Below, piece by piece: positions 15,766-24,030 of a stretch of 51,672 nt of DNA (positions within the stretch are counted from its first letter, which is position 1; each line of letters starts with the position of its first letter). Origin of the DNA: Chryseobacterium antibioticum (GTDB lineage: Bacteria > Bacteroidota > Bacteroidia > Flavobacteriales > Weeksellaceae). The stretch is from positions 1 to 51,672 of the forward strand of contig NZ_JABBGI010000033.1 in assembly GCF_012927325.1 (NCBI RefSeq), given 5' to 3'. Position numbers and translations under genes: made by a program. Under the pieces are notes generated by a model that saw nothing but the letters and a program-made list of their open reading frames with translations, was not told the origin of the DNA and did no database searches.

Positions 15766-16797
15766 TTAGCCTTCAGCTATTATTTTATGCAGTTCTATTC
15801 GGTTCACTTTACCATTCGGCGTTCTTGGAATTTTTCCGATGAAAATAATTTCTTTTGGTTTGTGGAAGTTTTTTTCAAAAGGTATTTTTAAAATCCTTTC
15901 TGTAAAATCTGCAGATGCTTCTCCTTCGATGATCAAAATAAGTTTTTGCCCTAAACTTTCATCTTCTATTCCCACAAATACGGCTTCATTTGGAATCTCT
16001 TTTTTGACTAAAGCTTCCAATATTTCCGGAAAAATTTTTGCTCCACCGGAATTGATGACATTGTCTATACGTCCCAGAAATTTAAACTGTTTTTCATTTT
16101 TAATTTCAACTAAATCATTAGTCTGCAGTACCTCAGCATTTACATTGGGAGCAAATATTTTAAGACAGCCTCTTTCATCCGTAGTGACAGAAACATTTTC
16201 GAAAGCAGTAAAATAATCTTCCGGTTGTGGCATCAATTGTTTCAGAGCAATGTGAGAAAGTGTTTCGGACATTCCGTAGGTTTCAAAAATATGGTTTGAA
16301 GTATGGGAAAGCATCTCTGTATGAAATATTTTATCCTTTAGATTTTCGGAAACAGTAGCTCCACCGATGATTAAATTTTTAATCAAATGCAGCTTGTCAA
16401 GTGAATTTCCCACCTGAAGCGGAGTCATTGCACAAAAATCTACTTCTTCACTCACATATTCTAGTGGTTTTAAGGACGGCTCAGTGACAATCAGTTTCAA
16501 CTTTCTTTCAATGGAACGAACCACCATCATTTTCCCCGAAATATAGTCTACCGGAAGACATAACAATGCTTTGTTTCCTTCTTTTAAACCTAAAAAATTA
16601 CAAGTCATCACAGCAGAATTGACCATTTTATTTTTTTCAATTTCGAAAATTTTGGGTACACCTGTGGAACCCGAAGTCTGCACTTTTACCACATTTTCAT
16701 CGGAAAACCATTCGTCTAAAAAATTTCTAATTTTATAATCGAAATCCGTTTGAAAGGATAAATTATTAATATTGAGATTATTGAAGTCTATCAGCAT
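15766..16797 (-). CDS. menE: AMP-binding enzyme, probable o-succinylbenzoate-CoA ligase
   Basis: The protein belongs to the adenylate-forming superfamily: the P-loop-like T-S-G-S-T-G-V-P-K near residue 41, the Y-G-M-S-E-T motif near residue 173, and the C-terminal P-N-G-K-V-N-R with the catalytic Lys. At 343 residues it is shorter than general acyl-CoA ligases (500+) but matches the compact MenE form of Bacteroidota, which activates o-succinylbenzoate for menaquinone synthesis. No other men genes are adjacent, so the substrate is assigned by size and family only. The start at 16797 gives a normal N terminus. Confidence 0.72.
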   Translation of the reverse strand: MLIDFNNLNINNLSFQTDFDYKIRNFLDEWFSDENVVKVQTSGSTGVPKIFEIEKNKMVNSAVMTCNFLGLKEGNKALLCLPVDYISGKMMVVRSIERKLKLIVTEPSLKPLEYVSEEVDFCAMTPLQVGNSLDKLHLIKNLIIGGATVSENLKDKIFHTEMLSHTSNHIFETYGMSETLSHIALKQLMPQPEDYFTAFENVSVTTDERGCLKIFAPNVNAEVLQTNDLVEIKNEKQFKFLGRIDNVINSGGAKIFPEILEALVKKEIPNEAVFVGIEDESLGQKLILIIEGEASADFTERILKIPFEKNFHKPKEIIFIGKIPRTPNGKVNRIELHKIIAEG

Positions 16798-16849
16798 GTT
16801 GGTATGACATAAAAAGTAGTGTAAATGTAAAAAAAACTTTAAAATTTTC

Positions 16850-16879
16850 TTGTATCTAAATAAAAAAGCTGTAAATTTG
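16850..16879 (+). promoter_or_regulatory. Bacteroidota promoter of the first tRNA-Gln
   Basis: TTG at 16850-16852 and TAAATTTG at 16872-16879 are separated by 19 bases, matching the Bacteroidota consensus TTG-N(17-23)-TAnnTTTG. The mature tRNA begins 17 bases after the -7 octamer. Confidence 0.8.
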
Positions 16880-16895
16880 CCTCACCAAAATAAAC

Positions 16896-16966
16896 AGACC
16901 CATGGTGTAACGGTAGCACTCTGGTTTTTGGTACCATCAGTTGGGGTTCGAATCCCTGTGGGTCTA
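16896..16966 (+). tRNA. tRNA-Gln(TTG), copy 1
   Basis: The acceptor stem AGACCCA (16896-16902) pairs with TGGGTCT (16959-16965), with discriminator A. The anticodon loop TTTTGGT between CTGGT-type arms gives the anticodon TTG, hence glutamine, and the T arm GGTTCGAATCC is canonical. CCA is not encoded. It is identical over its length to the second copy 257 bp downstream. Confidence 0.92.
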
Positions 16967-16967
16967 C

Positions 16968-17001
16968 AAACCATTCTTTTTTAAGGATGGTTTTTTTGTT
17001 T
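16968..17001 (+). terminator. Terminator of tRNA-Gln copy 1
   Basis: AACCAT pairs with ATGGTT across a T-rich loop, followed by a run of seven T. Starts 2 bp after the discriminator base. Confidence 0.8.
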
Positions 17002-17105
17002 TAATATTATATAGCAAGATCTCTTTAAAAATAAAACTTAACTTATAAAAGCATAGGCTTTTATCTATTTTCAACTAAAAAAAGTCTACTTTTTGCAACA
17101 GATTC

Positions 17106-17135
17106 TTGTCTGTAAAGAAAAAAAATGTAAATTTG
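17106..17135 (+). promoter_or_regulatory. Bacteroidota promoter of the second tRNA-Gln
   Basis: TTG at 17106-17108 and TAAATTTG at 17128-17135, again exactly 19 bases apart and 17 bases before the mature tRNA. Sequence between the promoter and the tRNA (CACCAAAATAAA) is also shared with copy 1. Confidence 0.8.
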
Positions 17136-17152
17136 CACCACCAAAATAAAAC

Positions 17153-17223
17153 AGACCCATGGTGTAACGGTAGCACTCTGGTTTTTGGTACCATCAGTTG
17201 GGGTTCGAATCCCTGTGGGTCTA
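17153..17223 (+). tRNA. tRNA-Gln(TTG), copy 2
   Basis: Identical to the copy at 16896-16966, including acceptor stem, TTG anticodon and missing CCA. The duplication unit spans promoter, tRNA and terminator, so each copy is an independent transcription unit. Confidence 0.92.
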
Positions 17224-17224
17224 C

Positions 17225-17257
17225 AAACCATTCTTTTTTTAAGGATGGTTTTTTTGT
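17225..17257 (+). terminator. Terminator of tRNA-Gln copy 2
   Basis: The same AACCAT...ATGGTT hairpin with T-run as after copy 1, with one extra T in the loop. Confidence 0.8.
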
Positions 17258-17294
17258 TTAAAATAACGGTCAAAAAGCACTCCTTCAAAAGCTT

Positions 17295-18095
17295 TTATTT
17301 ATAATTGATTTTGTGATTCAACTCTAAAGGATTATTTTCTTCAAGAATAGATTTTTGCGCTTGTCGAATCATTTCATTCATATCTTTTTCATTTCCCTGA
17401 GGATCAGTAAATGTAACTTTTCTGGCAGTTTTGGAATTCCAGGGATCATTATAATACGATTTTCCCAGCTGATCATATTGTGTCCAGTCTATTGTAATGG
17501 TTTTTGTCCTTACATCAAACCAATCCCCTCCTTTTTTTATTTGTGTTAAATTGAATGAGTAATCATGTTCTGTATCTTCAATGGAAATGATTAAACCAGG
17601 CAATCCATTGAAAATATAGGGACCATCATTAAAAGGTAATTCTGTTGTAAACCATGCCATCCAGTTTCTGCCACCATAACTGACTTCTGCTTTTTGTGAT
17701 TTGTATTTTCCAATTGTTTTTTGTTCTGATAAGATTTTCCAATTTAATTTTTCATCAATCGGGAGAAGATAATTTGCCCGTAAGTAGGTAATAATCTTCC
17801 CTATTTTCTTATTAGTGACATCTTTTTTAATGTAAAAATGATTTTCAACTCCCATTCTATAGCCTCCATTTTTATTAATAAGCTTTAGGGAATCAGCATC
17901 TTTGGACATGGATTCTCTAAAAATAGAAGTATTATTCTCAAAATCCAAAATCATATTTTCAGTATTAATATCTTCAGGTTTTTCTTTACTTGTTCTATAT
18001 TTAGCTTCATAGATAAAACTAAACTTCTGTGAAAAACAAAATGTTGACAGTAGTGAAAAAAATAAAATAAATTTCAATTGGTCTGTTATTTTCAT
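17295..18095 (-). CDS. GLPGLI family secreted protein (second copy)
   Basis: I start at the ATG at 18095 (MKITDQLKFILFF), which puts a good Sec signal at the N terminus (hydrophobic residues 8-20, cleavage probably after FSQ); the frame continues 24 codons upstream without such a signal. The 266-residue protein carries GLPGLI at 164-169 and Y-G-G-R-N-W-M-A-W-F at 140-149, the same residue numbers as the paralogue at 3662-4480, although most other residues differ, so the two are old paralogues. Unlike that copy, I find no double-glycine peptide gene upstream. Role unknown; secreted or periplasmic by inference. Confidence 0.87.
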   Translation of the reverse strand: MKITDQLKFILFFSLLSTFCFSQKFSFIYEAKYRTSKEKPEDINTENMILDFENNTSIFRESMSKDADSLKLINKNGGYRMGVENHFYIKKDVTNKKIGKIITYLRANYLLPIDEKLNWKILSEQKTIGKYKSQKAEVSYGGRNWMAWFTTELPFNDGPYIFNGLPGLIISIEDTEHDYSFNLTQIKKGGDWFDVRTKTITIDWTQYDQLGKSYYNDPWNSKTARKVTFTDPQGNEKDMNEMIRQAQKSILEENNPLELNHKINYK

Positions 18096-18253
18096 AAAAT
18101 CTATGTTAAGTTTTGGACTTTCTGTTCGGCCCGAAAACACTAGTTCGACGAAATAAAATTGAAGCACAAAAACTTAAGTAATGTATACAATTTCACTGAA
18201 AAAGACAAGCGTTGCATTTTGCACCTCAGCTGTTTAATACAAAATCTATGTTA
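18096..18253. repeat. 13-bp direct repeat upstream of the GLPGLI gene
   Basis: AAAATCTATGTTA occurs at 18096-18108, immediately before the GLPGLI start codon on the minus strand, and again at 18241-18253. The 132 bases between hold no gene. The repeat could mark a small duplication or a doubled leader; its role is unknown. Confidence 0.45.
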
Positions 18254-18304
18254 GCAGAAGTTTTTTGTTCAGCATAGACATACTTTCATTATGGTTTCCA
18301 ATTA

Positions 18305-18334
18305 AACAAAAAAGGACAGATAAAAATCCATCCT
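18305..18334 (-). terminator. Terminator of the amino-acid permease gene
   Basis: On the minus strand GGATGGAT (18333-18326) pairs with ATCTGTCC (18321-18314) with two G-T wobbles over a TTTT loop, followed by TTTTTTGTTT. It lies about 35 bp past the permease stop. Confidence 0.6.
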
Positions 18335-18368
18335 CTATATAATTTGAGTAAGTCCGTTCTACAGTTTT

Positions 18369-19796
18369 CTATTTAGATTTAGGTTTGTACAGTTTAAACA
18401 TTACAAACAGAAAAGCCAGCCAAATAGGAATTAAGATCACCTGAATTTCCATTCCAGTAATACTCATCAACACCAAAATTGCCACTAAAAACAGGATACA
18501 GATGTAATTTGATACCGGATAGAATATGGAAGGGAATAATGTTTTTACCCCCGACTGATCTTTATCTTTTCTGAATTTCAAATGGGTATAACAGATCATC
18601 AGCCAATTGATAATTAAAGTAGAAACCACCAAAGCCATTAAGTATTCAAATGCCTTTTCGGGAACCAGTTTATTGATGATAATACAGATTCCGGCAAAAC
18701 AGGATGAGATAAGGATCGCATTGGTAGGAACACTGTTTTTATTTAGTTTCTTCAGAAATTTCGGTGCATTTCCCTGTTGAGCCAGTCCGAAAAGCATTCT
18801 GCTGTTGCTATAAACACTGCTGTTGTACACCGACAAAGCCGCGGTTAAAACAATCAGATTAAGAATATTGGCAATTAAAATATTGAACTGAATCACCTTT
18901 CCGAAGATATTGAATTCAAAACCATTTAAATTCTGGAAAACCATAACAAAAGGGCTTGTTCCCTCTGTTATCTCTCTCCAGGGACTCAAAGCAAATAAAA
19001 TCACCAAAGCCCCCACATAGAAAATTAAAATTCTGTAAATAACCTGGTTAGTGGCTTTAGGAATCGTCTTTTCAGGATTTTTAGCTTCAGCGGCAGTAAT
19101 CCCTATTAATTCCAATCCTCCAAAAGAGAACATGATCATCGCCATGGCAGCAAACAGCCCGGAAAATCCACTTTCACTTTTATTAAAAAATCCTTTGGGG
19201 AAAAATCCGCCGTCGTTCCACAAATTCGATATACTTGCTTTATCTCCTCCAGTTCCGCTCAACAGTAAATAAACACCAAAAACGATCATCCCAATAATGG
19301 CTACCACTTTAATGATAGAGAACCAAAATTCGGTTTCTCCATATACTTTTACAGAAGCCAGGTTTAAGGCTGTAATCACGATAAAAAAGAACAAACTGGA
19401 TACCCAGAGCGGGACTTCGGGCCACCAAAAATGAATATAATGCCCGATAGCCGTCAATTCGGCCATACTTACCAGAATATAGAGAATCCAGTAATTCCAG
19501 CCGGAAGCAAATCCGGGAAAATTCCCCCAGTATTTATAGGCAAAGTGACTGAAACTTCCGGAAACAGGTTCCTGAACGACCATTTCACCAAGCTGGCGCA
19601 TAATAAAAAATGCAATAATTCCTGCTAAAGCATATCCCAGAATAACGGAAGGTCCCGCTAAAACTGCTGCCGGACCAATCCCAAGAAACAATCCTGTTCC
19701 TATGGCTCCCCCGAGGGCAATTAATTGAATATGTCTGTTGGTTAATCCTCTCACTAGAGCCCCATCATTGGACTCCGTTTTCTGTTCGCTGCTCAT
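18369..19796 (-). CDS. Amino-acid permease, APC superfamily
   Basis: This 475-residue integral membrane protein fits the amino-acid/proton symporters of the AAT family (AroP, LysP, ProY, CycA type). The first helix region has L-T-N-R-H-I-Q-L-I-A-L-G-G-A-I-G-T-G-L-F-L, the unwound substrate-binding G-A-I-G-T-G motif, followed by G-P-S-V-I-L-G-Y and R-Q-L-G-E-M-V-V-Q-E-P-V-S-G-S-F. About twelve hydrophobic segments are visible. The substrate cannot be assigned from sequence alone. Single gene with a weak terminator. Confidence 0.88.
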   Translation of the reverse strand: MSSEQKTESNDGALVRGLTNRHIQLIALGGAIGTGLFLGIGPAAVLAGPSVILGYALAGIIAFFIMRQLGEMVVQEPVSGSFSHFAYKYWGNFPGFASGWNYWILYILVSMAELTAIGHYIHFWWPEVPLWVSSLFFFIVITALNLASVKVYGETEFWFSIIKVVAIIGMIVFGVYLLLSGTGGDKASISNLWNDGGFFPKGFFNKSESGFSGLFAAMAMIMFSFGGLELIGITAAEAKNPEKTIPKATNQVIYRILIFYVGALVILFALSPWREITEGTSPFVMVFQNLNGFEFNIFGKVIQFNILIANILNLIVLTAALSVYNSSVYSNSRMLFGLAQQGNAPKFLKKLNKNSVPTNAILISSCFAGICIIINKLVPEKAFEYLMALVVSTLIINWLMICYTHLKFRKDKDQSGVKTLFPSIFYPVSNYICILFLVAILVLMSITGMEIQVILIPIWLAFLFVMFKLYKPKSK

Positions 19797-19912
19797 AAAA
19801 TCAATTATGCCCTAAATATATAAAACTTTAGAGAAATTCGCGTTCTATGAAGCTATAAGAACATTCAAAAGGTTCAGTTTTAAAGAATTAAAAAGTAAAA
19901 ATGGAGCATTTC

Positions 19913-20206
19913 TTATAGGTATTCCTCCGGAATTGAAATATTATTCTTTTTCATGTATTCCAAAAGCGACTGATAGCGATCATCATTCCCGTCTGTTCCA
20001 CATTTGTGCGAAATACTGCAGATGTCTGAAGGCTTAATTTCCAGGATATCGGAGATCTTGGTCAGGATTTCCAGATTAATCTTCACTTTAGAATTTTCAA
20101 TGTCGGAATAGGCCTTTTGGGAAATGCCCATTTCAAAAGCCATATACTCCTGCGTAAAGTCTTTACTTCTACGGATTTTCCTGATATTTTGACCACATAC
20201 TTTCAT
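19913..20206 (-). CDS. XRE-family helix-turn-helix regulator
   Basis: The 97-residue protein is an HTH_3 domain (about residues 6-62) with I-R-K-I-R-R-S-K-D-F-T-Q-E-Y-M-A and S-Q-K-A-Y-S-D-I-E-N-S-K, and a short C-terminal extension with no recognised sensor. The gene lies divergent to ccoNO with 185 bp between them. The inverted repeat GGTAT/ATACC at 20229-20249 lies just upstream of its start and could be an operator; whether it also controls the oxidase is open. Confidence 0.82.
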   Translation of the reverse strand: MKVCGQNIRKIRRSKDFTQEYMAFEMGISQKAYSDIENSKVKINLEILTKISDILEIKPSDICSISHKCGTDGNDDRYQSLLEYMKKNNISIPEEYL

Positions 20207-20228
20207 CGTTTCTGTTTTAGTAGTTTTC

Positions 20229-20249
20229 GGTATACTTTAGAAGGATACC
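20229..20249. promoter_or_regulatory. Possible operator, GGTAT-N11-ATACC
   Basis: A 5-bp inverted repeat in the XRE/ccoNO divergent spacer, 23 bp from the XRE start. The arm length is modest, so chance is possible. A TACCTTTG octamer at 20276-20283 fits TAnnTTTG and could be the -7 element of ccoNO, but no TTG lies at the right distance. Confidence 0.3.
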
Positions 20250-20391
20250 TACTAGACTTACACAAAGTTAATAAATACCTTTGGCAAAACATTATACACG
20301 TTACATGATATTTATATTTTCATACAAATCAAGGTTATTACCATCCGATTTCAGAGGATAAATATCACTTCGGTACAACACAATTGGAATT

Positions 20392-22671
20392 ATGGAGACG
20401 CAAAAATTCAATTATGACAATAATATTGTCAAAGCATTCTTGTATGCTACTATCGTATTCGGGCTGGTCGGCTTTCTGCTGGGACTTTCGGCTGCGCTGA
20501 TGCTTTTCTACCCTGAGTTGCCTGAGTTTTTATTCGGGACAGATGATACGACAATCCAGAGTTTGAGAAGCGGAAATATTCAAGGATTGATTAACACGCA
20601 GGGTGCTATGGGATTCGGAAGGATCAGAATGCTTCATACGAGTGCCGTTATTTTTGCTTTTGTGTGTAATTCTTTTTTCTGCGGTGCTTATTACAGTATG
20701 CAGAGACTTTTAAAAACAAGAATGTACAGCGATACGCTTTCATGGATCCACTTCTGGAGCTGGCAACTGATGATCGTTGCCGTAGTCATAACATTCTTAA
20801 TGGGAATCAATACATCCAAAGAATATGCAGAACACGAATGGCCGATTGATATTCTGATCACTTTCTCATGGGTTATTTTCGGAATCAATATGTTCGGAAC
20901 CATTGCGAAGAGAAGAGTAAGACACCTTTATGTAGCCATATGGTTCTATATCGCAACCTGGATTGCCGTAGCCATGCTGCATATCTTTAATAATCTTGAA
21001 GTTCCCCTATCATTCACAAGCTGGAAATCCTATTCTGTATATGCCGGTGTAAAAGATGCTCTTGTACAATGGTGGTACGGTCACAACGCCGTAGCATTCG
21101 TACTGACCACTCCGGTATTAGGTCTGATGTACTACTTCATGCCGAAAGCGGCACAGCGTCCCGTATTCTCCTATAAATTATCCATTATTCACTTTTGGTC
21201 GCTGATTTTCGTTTACCTATGGGCTGGTCCTCACCACCTTCAGTATACGGCGCTTCCGGCATGGGCTCAGGCTGTAGGAACAGGGTTTTCTATCATGCTC
21301 ATCGCACCTTCATGGGGAGGAATGCTGAATGGTCTTCTTACCTTAAGAGGAGCCTGGGATAAAGTAAGAGAAAATCCGATCCTTAAATTCTTTGTGGTAG
21401 CGATTACCTGTTATGGTATGGCTACTTTCGAAGGACCTCTGTTAGCCACGAAATCTTTAAATAAAATCGGGCACTACACGGACTGGGTGATTGGGCACGT
21501 ACACTTAGGAGCGCTTGGATGGAACGGTTTTATGGCCTTCGGAGTTGTTTATTATCTGGTTCCGATCATGTGGAGAACACCGTTATGGTCTAAAAAATTA
21601 GCCAACTGGCACTTCTGGCTGGGGACATTAGGAATTATTTTCTACGCAGTTCCCATGTATATCTCAGGATTCACTCAGGGGTTGATGTGGAAACAGTTCA
21701 ATCCGGATGGTACATTAATGTATAAAAACTGGCTGGATACGGTAACGGCAATCATTCCTTATTTTAAAATGAGATTCTTAGGAGGTATCCTTTATCTTTC
21801 AGGTGCTATTTTAATGGTGGTGAATGTGATCAGAACCGTAAGATCAGGCTCATTCCAGAAAGAAGTTCCTGCAGAAGCTCCTGCACTGGCAGATATCGGT
21901 AGCTCACGAAAAGAAGGCGAAGGCGTACACCTTTGGCTGGAAAGAACTCCAAAATTACTGTCCATCCTGGCTTTCATCACGGTAGCCATAGGCGGATTAA
22001 TAGAAATCGTTCCGACATTATCATTAAAACAAAGCGTTCCGACAATCACCGCTGTAAAGCCTTACACACCGCTTGAACTGGAAGGAAGAGATCTGTATGT
22101 TCGTGAAGGATGTAACTCATGCCACTCACAGATGATCAGACCTTTCCGTGATGAGATCGTAAGATTTGAGGGTAAAAACGGACAGTATTCAAAAGCCGGA
22201 GAGTTTATTTATGACAGACCTTTCTTATGGGGATCCAAGAGAACAGGACCGGATCTTCACAGAGAAGGTGGCAGAAACCCGGATTCATGGCATTTTAAAC
22301 ATATGTACAACCCGAGAATTACATCTGCAGGTTCCATTATGCCGCGTTTCCCATGGCTGATCACGAATAAGCTGGACCGCACTCAAATGGTGGACAAGAT
22401 GAGGTTAATGAAAAACACTTTCGATGTACCCTATTCAAAAGCTGAAATAGATTCTGCCAACCAATGGGCAGACAACCAGTCCAAAGCCATTGTACAAAGA
22501 ATTTACTCTGAAGCTAATGATCTGAAAGATCAGATGGAAAAAGAAAAAGCCGCAAAAGGGGTATCTTATGTTCCGCTTGAGCAGAGAGAAATTGTAGCGA
22601 TGATTGCCTACCTGCAAAGATTAGGAACCGATATTAAAACAACACAGATCCAGACGGCAAGTGCTGAGTAA
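20392..22671 (+). CDS. ccoNO: cbb3-type cytochrome c oxidase, fused CcoN-CcoO
   Basis: This 759-residue protein joins the catalytic heme-copper subunit CcoN (about residues 1-490) to the mono-heme c subunit CcoO (about 515-750), a fusion known in Bacteroidota. In CcoN, His82 is a likely low-spin heme ligand, His231 and His281-His282 are the Cu-B ligands, Tyr341 in C-Y-G-M-A-T-F-E-G-P is the cbb3-specific cross-linked tyrosine, and His369/His371 in G-H-V-H bind the hemes. CcoO carries one heme c motif, CNSCH, at 574-578. The complex reduces oxygen at the inner membrane with high affinity. ccoP follows after 19 bp. No ccoS, ccoG or separate ccoQ is in the window. Confidence 0.96.
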   Translation: METQKFNYDNNIVKAFLYATIVFGLVGFLLGLSAALMLFYPELPEFLFGTDDTTIQSLRSGNIQGLINTQGAMGFGRIRMLHTSAVIFAFVCNSFFCGAYYSMQRLLKTRMYSDTLSWIHFWSWQLMIVAVVITFLMGINTSKEYAEHEWPIDILITFSWVIFGINMFGTIAKRRVRHLYVAIWFYIATWIAVAMLHIFNNLEVPLSFTSWKSYSVYAGVKDALVQWWYGHNAVAFVLTTPVLGLMYYFMPKAAQRPVFSYKLSIIHFWSLIFVYLWAGPHHLQYTALPAWAQAVGTGFSIMLIAPSWGGMLNGLLTLRGAWDKVRENPILKFFVVAITCYGMATFEGPLLATKSLNKIGHYTDWVIGHVHLGALGWNGFMAFGVVYYLVPIMWRTPLWSKKLANWHFWLGTLGIIFYAVPMYISGFTQGLMWKQFNPDGTLMYKNWLDTVTAIIPYFKMRFLGGILYLSGAILMVVNVIRTVRSGSFQKEVPAEAPALADIGSSRKEGEGVHLWLERTPKLLSILAFITVAIGGLIEIVPTLSLKQSVPTITAVKPYTPLELEGRDLYVREGCNSCHSQMIRPFRDEIVRFEGKNGQYSKAGEFIYDRPFLWGSKRTGPDLHREGGRNPDSWHFKHMYNPRITSAGSIMPRFPWLITNKLDRTQMVDKMRLMKNTFDVPYSKAEIDSANQWADNQSKAIVQRIYSEANDLKDQMEKEKAAKGVSYVPLEQREIVAMIAYLQRLGTDIKTTQIQTASAE

Positions 22672-22690
22672 CCTATAAAATTGTATTGCA

Positions 22691-23578
22691 ATGAAAAAGA
22701 GAACCCCAATTTCAATATATATCGCAACAACGATAGGATTAACGATCATGGCGTTTGAAATGTTCGCCGGAGATTCAGGTTATTTTTCCTCGCCATTTTT
22801 CTGGGCGCTTATTGTGATCACTGTAATTCTTCTTCTGATCATGAATTCGATTGGAGATCTGGTAGAAAATGAAAGCTTCAGCAGGCTGTCAGAAGAGGAA
22901 AAGAAAGAATATTTAGCAGAAAAAAGTATTCCTTATTATCAGAAGCTTTGGAATTCAGCGTTTAAAAAACAGTCTGCTACGGAAGAAAAAGACATTCTTA
23001 TCGACCATGGTTTTGACGGGATTACAGAACTCGACAACTCGCTTCCGAAATGGTGGATAGGTCTGTTCTGGTTTGGATGTATATTCTGTGTCGTATATAT
23101 GACCGCCTTTGCCTTTACAGAATATGCTCATCCTGAAGCGGAATTAAACAAAGAAACCACTACAATGCTGGCATCGATAGCAGAATATGAAAAAACAGCA
23201 CCCCAGATTGATCTGGAAACGGCAAAGTACAATGCAGACCATATCGCAGAAGGTCAGGAACTTTTTAAAACCAACTGTGTAACCTGTCATGGTGACGGCG
23301 GAAAAGGAGGTATTGGCCCAAATCTTACGGATACACACTGGATCAATATCAAAGAGAAAAGTCTGTTTAAAAATGTTTTCTGGATGCTTGAAAACGGTTC
23401 ACCGAATAATCCTACGATGCGACCTTTTATTAAAGAAGGAACCATCAGCGGCAGGGACGCTGAAAAAATTGCAGCCTATATCTATCACATCAATCAGGAA
23501 ACGGCTCCTATTACTCCGGCTCAGGGCGGTGCCGCTCCTCAGGGTAAAGAAGTAAAATGGGAAAACGCAAATAATTAA
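22691..23578 (+). CDS. ccoP: cbb3 oxidase subunit CcoP with one heme c and an extra N-terminal membrane part
   Basis: The 295-residue protein has two hydrophobic segments near the N terminus (about residues 8-25 and 32-53), a cytoplasmic stretch, a third segment with W-W-I-G-L-F-W-F-G-C typical of CcoP (about 118-138), and a periplasmic cytochrome c domain with a single heme motif, CVTCH, at 196-200. Standard CcoP has two heme motifs and one membrane anchor. The added N-terminal segment probably replaces the missing CcoQ (a one-helix subunit), i.e. a CcoQ-CcoP type fusion; this is inference. The C terminus is an Ala/Pro/Gly-rich tail. Confidence 0.9.
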   Translation: MKKRTPISIYIATTIGLTIMAFEMFAGDSGYFSSPFFWALIVITVILLLIMNSIGDLVENESFSRLSEEEKKEYLAEKSIPYYQKLWNSAFKKQSATEEKDILIDHGFDGITELDNSLPKWWIGLFWFGCIFCVVYMTAFAFTEYAHPEAELNKETTTMLASIAEYEKTAPQIDLETAKYNADHIAEGQELFKTNCVTCHGDGGKGGIGPNLTDTHWINIKEKSLFKNVFWMLENGSPNNPTMRPFIKEGTISGRDAEKIAAYIYHINQETAPITPAQGGAAPQGKEVKWENANN

Positions 23579-24030
23579 TCAGGAAGTTTGAAGCTGGCAG
23601 AGGGAATTTATTGAGGTCCAAAAGCAGACCTACAGAACCATTTTATTATTTTTTTTAAGCCTACGATAACTGTTAAAAATGAGTATCCAATATTAACTTC
23701 CAGCATCGCTCTTCCAGCCCCTTAACTCAAGTAAATTAATAATTAATAAAAATTTATTATCTCCATATATTCCTTGCCCCCTTTACAACTTATCTAACAT
23801 TTGAATTTTCATTTTTGCTAACCTTTTCAACTATTAAAAATGATATAAAGGGGGCTTTTTTTAACAAAAAATCCAAACCTTGGTTGTCTATATCAACTAT
23901 TCACTTGACAACTACTAGACTAAATTCCATATCAGGACAGCCAAGGCAGGATTTTTGCACTTGCAATAGGATACCACAACAAAGGACTAATGAAATAGTA
24001 TTCTTATCTTTGTTAGAAACCTGAACGCAT
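23579..24030. other. Gene-free stretch before tamB
   Basis: No credible gene. GCTGGCAGAG (23593-23602) and CTCTTCCAGC (23709-23718) are inverted copies with one mismatch, resembling low-complexity GAAG/CTTCC spacers. TATCTTTG at 24005-24012 fits the -7 consensus and may start the tamB transcript, 18 bp before its TTG start. I see no clear terminator for ccoP. Confidence 0.4.

Noticed and set aside
17061..17288. 75-residue minus-strand frame over the second tRNA-Gln
   Set aside because: It is the reverse strand of the tRNA and its flanks; such antisense frames are a known artefact over tRNA genes, and the codon use is not gene-like.
18096..18368. Search for a double-glycine peptide gene upstream of the second GLPGLI gene
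   Set aside because: All short frames on the minus strand end after a few codons and none has a leader ending in Gly-Gly.
20229..20391. FNR/CRP-type site before ccoNO
   Set aside because: No TTGAT-N4-ATCAA or similar palindrome could be found in the spacer.
23815..24024. 69-residue frame before tamB
   Set aside because: Low-complexity composition, no recognisable domain, covers the likely promoter of tamB.
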